From UBA4615 sp044342535 (GTDB lineage Bacteria; Pseudomonadota; Gammaproteobacteria; Burkholderiales; Burkholderiaceae_E), in the NCBI GenBank assembly GCA_044342535.1, contig JBIIPQ010000126.1:1-10624 (forward strand): a DNA stretch of 10,624 nucleotides, read 5' to 3'. Below are positions 6,494-10,624 of the stretch, in pieces. Below the pieces are notes generated by a model. The model was not told the origin of the DNA, searched no databases, and was given only the letters and a program-made list of their open reading frames with translations. Numbering within the stretch: the first letter of the stretch is position 1; every line of letters begins with the position of its first letter. The translations under genes were made by a program, and so were the position numbers.

Positions 6494-6505
6494 CCCGGAT
6501 CCGGG
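6494..6505. repeat. GC-rich palindrome after the glycosyltransferase
   Basis: CCCGGATCCGGG is a perfect 12-base palindrome just after the glycosyltransferase stop. The flanking GGCCC (6492-6496) and GGGCC (6506-6510) offer an alternative short stem. It could fold at the 3' end of that message, but no T-run follows, so termination is not established. Confidence 0.25.
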
Positions 6506-6569
6506 GGGCCCGGCGCGCGAGCGCGGCCCGGACGTGGCAGCATGGACCGTCCCCCACGGAGCCCCCGCC

Positions 6570-6863
6570 ATGACGCCTCCCCTGATGGCCGTGCCGCGCG
6601 TCGACCTCGACGACGACCGGCTGCGCATCACCGAATGGCGCTTCGCCCCCGGCGCCCGCACCGGCCACCATCGCCACGGCTTCGACTACGTGGTGGTGCC
6701 GCTCACCGACGGCCTGCTCAGGCTGGAGACCGGCGACGGCGTCGCGCACTTCGAGCTGAAGGCCGGACACTCGTACGCGCGGCTCGCGGGGGTGGAGCAC
6801 GACGTGGTCAACGCCGGCACGGCCGAGCTCGCCTTCGTCGAGATCGAATACAAGAGGACTTAG
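6570..6863 (+). CDS. single-domain cupin protein
   Basis: Small soluble 97-residue cupin beta-barrel protein. Motif 1 reads PGARTGHHRHGFDYVVVPLTDG (27-48) and motif 2 KAGHSYARLAGVEHDVVNAG (64-83). H34, H36 and H77 fit the three-histidine metal site. The acidic ligand usually found in motif 1 (G-x5-H-x-H-x3-4-E-x6-G) is absent: the aligned position is V41, with D39 nearby. A 3-His centre or a non-catalytic binding role is therefore possible. GGAG at 6558-6561, eight bases before the ATG, supports this start; a second in-frame ATG is at 6585. It lies 83 bases after the glycosyltransferase and 64 before the hydroxylase genes on the same strand, but the gap to the latter has its own possible promoter. 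No substrate can be assigned. Confidence 0.85.
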   Translation: MTPPLMAVPRVDLDDDRLRITEWRFAPGARTGHHRHGFDYVVVPLTDGLLRLETGDGVAHFELKAGHSYARLAGVEHDVVNAGTAELAFVEIEYKRT

Positions 6864-6887
6864 AGGCGCCGCGGCAGCGTTTGACGC

Positions 6888-6893
6888 TACCAT
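6888..6893 (+). promoter_or_regulatory. possible -10 box before the molybdenum hydroxylase operon
   Basis: TACCAT in the context gcTACCATcgg resembles the -10 context also seen before the first gene of the window (gcTACGATcc). It lies 34 bases before the ATG at 6928. There is no convincing -35 element 16-18 bases upstream. The call rests on one short match. Confidence 0.3.
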
Positions 6894-6910
6894 CGGCGCG
6901 TTTCCCTTCC

Positions 6911-6922
6911 GGATACGGATAC
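6911..6922 (+). repeat. tandem GGATAC dimer in the 5' leader
   Basis: GGATAC occurs twice in direct succession, ending five bases before the ATG at 6928, where a ribosome binding site would normally lie. No purine-rich Shine-Dalgarno is otherwise present there, so one copy may serve as a weak site (GGA). Confidence 0.35.
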
Positions 6923-6927
6923 GCACC

Positions 6928-7407
<480 letters not shown>

Positions 7408-7427
7408 CCCCACCCGAGGCCCGACCC

Positions 7428-9764
7428 ATGGCTCAGACCGCCCCCGCCGACGTCAACGCCGGCCGCTACGGCAGCGGCCACTCGGTGCGCCGCATCGAAG
7501 ACCCGGCGCTCGTCGCCGGCTCCGGCCGCTACGTCGACGACGTGTCGCTCCCCGGCCAGGTGCACCTGGTGATGCTGCGCTCGCCGTATGCACACGCCCG
7601 CATCCGCGCCATCGATGCGAGCGCCGCGCTCGCGATGCCCGGCGTCATCGCCGTCTACACCGGCGCCGACCTGGTCGCCGCCGGCGTCAAGACGATGCCC
7701 ACGCCCGGCCCCTTCCCGCGCCCGGACGGCAAGCCCTCCAACGTGCCGCCGCTGCAGGCGCTCGCCACCGACACCGTGCGCTACGTCGGCGAGGCGGTCG
7801 CCGCCATCGTCGCCGAGACCCGCGACGCGGCCCGCGCGGCGCGCGACGCCGTCGAGGTCGACTACGAGGACCTGCCCGCCGCGGTCGACCTCGAGGACGC
7901 GCTCGCCGAGGGCGCGCCGCTGGTCTGGGGCCCGGCCGGCGACAACTGGGCCGCGATGGCCCGCCACGGCGATGCCGCCGCGTCCGACGCCGCCTTCGCG
8001 CGCGCCGCGCACGTGGTCGCGCTCGACCTGACGAACCAGCGCGTGGCCGCGGTCGCGATGGAGCCGCGCGGCGTGCTCGCCTACCCCGACGCCGAGTCCG
8101 GCAAGCTCACGCTGCGCCTGTCGACGCAGATGCCCTCGGGCTCGCGCGACACCGTCGCCGACGTGCTCGGCCTCGCGAAGGACCAGGCCCGCGTGGTCGT
8201 CGGCGACGTGGGCGGCGGCTTCGGCATGAAGACCGGCGCCTACCAGGACGACGTGGTCGTCGGCTTCGCGGCCAAGACCCTCGGGCGCCCGGTCAAGTGG
8301 ACCGCCGAGCGCGGCGAGGAGTTCCTCGTCGGGCGCGCCGGCCGCGACTGCCGCAGCCACGCCGAGCTCGCGCTCGACGCCGACGGCAAGATCCTCGCGC
8401 TGCGCATCCGCACCGACGCCAACGTCGGCGCCTACGCCACCACCACCGGCGTCGTGATCCAGCTGCTGATCGGCCCCTGGGTCTCCACCAGCGTCTACCA
8501 CGTGCCGGTCATCGACTTCGACCTGCGCGCGGTGCTCACGCACACCGCACCGGTCGGCGCGTACCGCGGCGCCGGCCGCCCCGAGGCGATCTACATCATC
8601 GAGCGGCTGATGGAAGCGGCCGCGCGCAAGATGGGCATCGACCAGGGCGAGCTGCGGCTGCGCAACATGATCGCGCCGGAGCAGATGCCCTACACCAATC
8701 CGATGGGGCAGACCTACGACACCGGCAACTTCCCGTCGATCGCGAAGCAGGGCCTGGCGCTGGCCGACTGGTCCGGGTTCGATGCGCGCGCCGCGCAGTC
8801 GAAGGCGCGCGGCAAGCTGCGCGGCCGGGGCCTGGCCACCTTCCTCGAGTGGACGGGCGGCAACCAGTTCGAGGAGCGCGTGACGGTCGACGTGTCGGCC
8901 GACGGCTTCATCGAGATCTACACCGCCACCCAGGCGATGGGCCAGGGCATCGCGACCAGCTACGCGCAGCTCGCCGTCGACGTCTTCGGCGTGCCGATCG
9001 ATCGGGTGCGCATCGTGCAGGGCGACACCGACCGCGGCACGGGCTTCGGCAGCGCCGGCTCGCGCTCGCTGTTCACCGGCGGCTCGGCGGTGCGGGTCGC
9101 CTCGCAGCGCACGATCGAGCAGGCGAAGGACCTCGCCGCCGACGCGCTCGAGGCCTCGGCCAAGGACATCGAGTACCACGAGGGCAGCTTCTCGATCGCC
9201 GGCACCGACCGGCGCATCGGCCTCTTCGAGCTGGCGGGCAGGCAGTCCGAGCGCCGCGTCTACGTCGACTCCACCAGCGCCGTCTCCGGTCCCACCTGGC
9301 CGAACGGCTGCCATGCCTGCGAGGTCGAGGTCGACCCGGACACCGGCGAGGTCGAGGTCGTCTCGTACGCGTCGGTCAACGACGTGGGCCGCGTGGTGAA
9401 CCCGACCATCGTCGTCGGCCAGCTCGACGGCGGTGCGGTCCAGGGGCTGGGCCAGGCGCTGTGCGAGCAGGTCGTCTACGACCGCGACTCGGGCCAGCTG
9501 CTCACCGGCACGCTGAGCGACTACGCGCTGCCGCGCGCGGACCTCGTGCGCAGCTTCCGCACCGAGCTCGACCAGTCGGTGCCGTCGATCAACAACCCCC
9601 TCGGGGTCAAGGGCGTGGGCGAGCTGGGCACGATCGGCGCGACGCCGTGCGTGGTCAACGCGGTCATCGACGCCCTGGCCCGCGCGGGAGCCACCGAACG
9701 GGCCCAGGCGATGCAGATGCCGCTGGTGCCCGAGAAGGTCTGGCGCGCGCTGCACGGAGCCTGA
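7428..9764 (+). CDS. molybdopterin-binding large subunit, form II CoxL-like
   Basis: Catalytic subunit of a molybdenum hydroxylase, which inserts water-derived oxygen into a substrate C-H bond (typically an aldehyde or N-heterocycle). It has 778 residues, typical for the family. The N-terminal 'a/b hammerhead' domain starts at VRRIEDPALVAGSGRYVDD; DVGGGFGMK (260-268) contacts the cofactor; AYRGAGR (378-384) is the active-site loop; and the invariant catalytic glutamate is E732 in GVGELG. The AYRGAGR loop, instead of AYxCSFR, lacks the cysteine that holds Cu in true CO dehydrogenase, so aerobic CO oxidation is not supported. ATG 7428 was chosen because GAGG lies eight bases upstream; an in-frame GTG at 7404 overlapping the previous stop is less likely. 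Relatives include aldehyde, isoquinoline, nicotinate and uncharacterised oxidoreductases, and the substrate cannot be told here. Confidence 0.93.
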   Translation: MAQTAPADVNAGRYGSGHSVRRIEDPALVAGSGRYVDDVSLPGQVHLVMLRSPYAHARIRAIDASAALAMPGVIAVYTGADLVAAGVKTMPTPGPFPRPDGKPSNVPPLQALATDTVRYVGEAVAAIVAETRDAARAARDAVEVDYEDLPAAVDLEDALAEGAPLVWGPAGDNWAAMARHGDAAASDAAFARAAHVVALDLTNQRVAAVAMEPRGVLAYPDAESGKLTLRLSTQMPSGSRDTVADVLGLAKDQARVVVGDVGGGFGMKTGAYQDDVVVGFAAKTLGRPVKWTAERGEEFLVGRAGRDCRSHAELALDADGKILALRIRTDANVGAYATTTGVVIQLLIGPWVSTSVYHVPVIDFDLRAVLTHTAPVGAYRGAGRPEAIYIIERLMEAAARKMGIDQGELRLRNMIAPEQMPYTNPMGQTYDTGNFPSIAKQGLALADWSGFDARAAQSKARGKLRGRGLATFLEWTGGNQFEERVTVDVSADGFIEIYTATQAMGQGIATSYAQLAVDVFGVPIDRVRIVQGDTDRGTGFGSAGSRSLFTGGSAVRVASQRTIEQAKDLAADALEASAKDIEYHEGSFSIAGTDRRIGLFELAGRQSERRVYVDSTSAVSGPTWPNGCHACEVEVDPDTGEVEVVSYASVNDVGRVVNPTIVVGQLDGGAVQGLGQALCEQVVYDRDSGQLLTGTLSDYALPRADLVRSFRTELDQSVPSINNPLGVKGVGELGTIGATPCVVNAVIDALARAGATERAQAMQMPLVPEKVWRALHGA

Positions 9765-9768
9765 TGCG

Positions 9769-10560
9769 ATGAACGACTTCCAGTTCCACCGTCCCGCCAC
9801 CGTCGCCGACGCCACCCGCGCGCTCGCCGGCACCGACGACGGCCGCTTCCTCGCCGGCGGCCAGTCGCTGCTGCCCGCGATGAAGATGGGCCTGTCCGCG
9901 CCGAGCGACCTCGTCGAGCTCGCACGGATCCCGCAACTGAAGGGCATCCGCGTCGAGGCCGGTGCGCTCGTCGTCGGCGCCGGCACCTCGCATGCCGCGG
10001 TCGCGGCGAGCGAGGTCGTGCGCGGCGCGATCCCCGCGCTCGCCCACCTGGCCTCGCTGATCGGCGATCCGGCGGTGCGCACCGCCGGCACCCTGGGCGG
10101 CAGCATCGCGCTCAACGACCCGGCGGCCTGCTATCCGGCCGGCGTGCTCGGGCTGGGGGCGACGGTCCGCACCGACCGCCGCACGATCGCCGCCGACGAC
10201 TTCTTCACCGGCGTCTACACCACCGCGCTCGAGCCCGACGAGCTGATCGTCGAGGTCGTGTTCCCGATCCCGGCGAAGGCGAGCTGGCAGAAGTTCAAGC
10301 AGCCGGCCTCGCGCTTCTCGCTGGTCGGCGTGTTCGTGTCGAGCGGGCCGGCGGGCGTGCGCGTCGCGGTCACCGGCGCGGGCCCCGGCGTGTTCCGCGT
10401 CACGGCCTTCGAGCAGGCGCTCGCGCGCGGCTGGTCGGCGTCGGCGCTCGACGGCCTGAAGGTCGACGCGGCGTCGCTGAACACCGACCTGCACGCGACG
10501 GCGGACTACCGCGCCCACCTCGTCGCCGTGCTCGCGAAGCGGGGCGTCGCCGCGGCCTGA
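9769..10560 (+). CDS. molybdenum hydroxylase FAD subunit (CoxM-like)
   Basis: FAD-binding medium subunit that receives electrons from the [2Fe-2S] subunit and passes them to an external acceptor. It has 263 residues, slightly short for the usual 270-290. The two FAD motifs are present: AGGQSLLP (29-36) and TAGTLGGSIALNDPAA (105-120), the second with Ser112 where many relatives have Asn. A C-terminal CO-dehydrogenase flavoprotein domain follows (about 160-255). The start is clear, with GGAG nine bases upstream. The ATG is only four bases past the large-subunit stop, so translation is probably coupled. The S-L-M order differs from the M-S-L order of the carboxydotroph cox operon and is common in form II operons. 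Molybdenum-cofactor maturation genes are not in the window and may lie downstream. Confidence 0.93.
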   Translation: MNDFQFHRPATVADATRALAGTDDGRFLAGGQSLLPAMKMGLSAPSDLVELARIPQLKGIRVEAGALVVGAGTSHAAVAASEVVRGAIPALAHLASLIGDPAVRTAGTLGGSIALNDPAACYPAGVLGLGATVRTDRRTIAADDFFTGVYTTALEPDELIVEVVFPIPAKASWQKFKQPASRFSLVGVFVSSGPAGVRVAVTGAGPGVFRVTAFEQALARGWSASALDGLKVDAASLNTDLHATADYRAHLVAVLAKRGVAAA

Positions 10561-10593
10561 GCCCGGCGGCGGGCCGTCGCGCAGACGCGAGAG

Positions 10594-10623
10594 CGGGCGG
10601 CGGCACGACCGGGCGGCGGCACG
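10594..10623 (+). repeat. 14-base direct repeat, 16-base period
   Basis: CGGGCGGCGGCACG occurs at 10594-10607 and again at 10610-10623, at the edge of the window. It follows two small inverted repeats: GCCCG/CGGGC (10561-10574) and TCGCG/CGCGA (10577-10590). The array may continue past the end. No gene start is visible in this tail. Confidence 0.5.
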
Positions 10624-10624
10624 G

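Noticed and set aside
6881..6886. TTGACG as a -35 box for the hydroxylase operon
   Set aside because: No -10-like hexamer lies 16-18 bases downstream; the nearby TACCAT is only one base after it.
7428..9764. Annotation as aerobic CO dehydrogenase large subunit
   Set aside because: The active-site loop is AYRGAGR and lacks the Cys of AYxCSFR that binds Cu in form I enzymes.

Overview
The window is uniformly very GC-rich, with strong G/C preference at third codon positions. Its gene content (OFA-like MFS carrier, proteobacterial-type phosphatidylserine decarboxylase, GT4 glycosyltransferase, CO-dehydrogenase-like molybdenum hydroxylase in S-L-M order) suggests a proteobacterium, most likely a betaproteobacterium of the Burkholderiales. 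That assignment is inference from gene families and codon use; there is no rRNA marker. Coding density is high, no stretch over 300 bases lacks a gene, and I saw no RNA gene, CRISPR array, insertion sequence or phage gene.

Left block (1-1897): a small SnoaL/NTF2-fold protein on + converges on a 12-helix MFS carrier on -. The carrier lies directly downstream of psd and probably shares its transcript.

Central block (1898-6486): four genes that look membrane-lipid related. psd (-) diverges from a long class III, GSA-aminomutase-like PLP aminotransferase (+) with a hydrophobic N-terminus. The aminotransferase converges on a small multi-spanning membrane protein (-) resembling the Mpo1/DUF962 family. 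That gene diverges from a GT4 glycosyltransferase (+). The interval between the last two holds a palindrome, a hairpin and four copies of a TCAT-n(1-2)-AAC motif, so it is probably a regulated two-way promoter. The combination suggests an uncharacterised amino- or glycolipid pathway. This is the most interesting part of the window, but the pathway itself is inference.

Right block (6570-10560): a one-domain cupin is followed by a complete three-subunit molybdenum hydroxylase: [2Fe-2S] subunit, molybdopterin subunit and FAD subunit. The large subunit carries AYRGAGR, the signature of 'form II' CoxL-like enzymes, not the AYxCSFR of true CO dehydrogenase. Its substrate is therefore unknown and CO oxidation should not be assumed. 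Electrons would pass from Moco through two Fe-S clusters to FAD. The 64 bases after the last gene hold a short GC-rich direct repeat and run off the end of the window.
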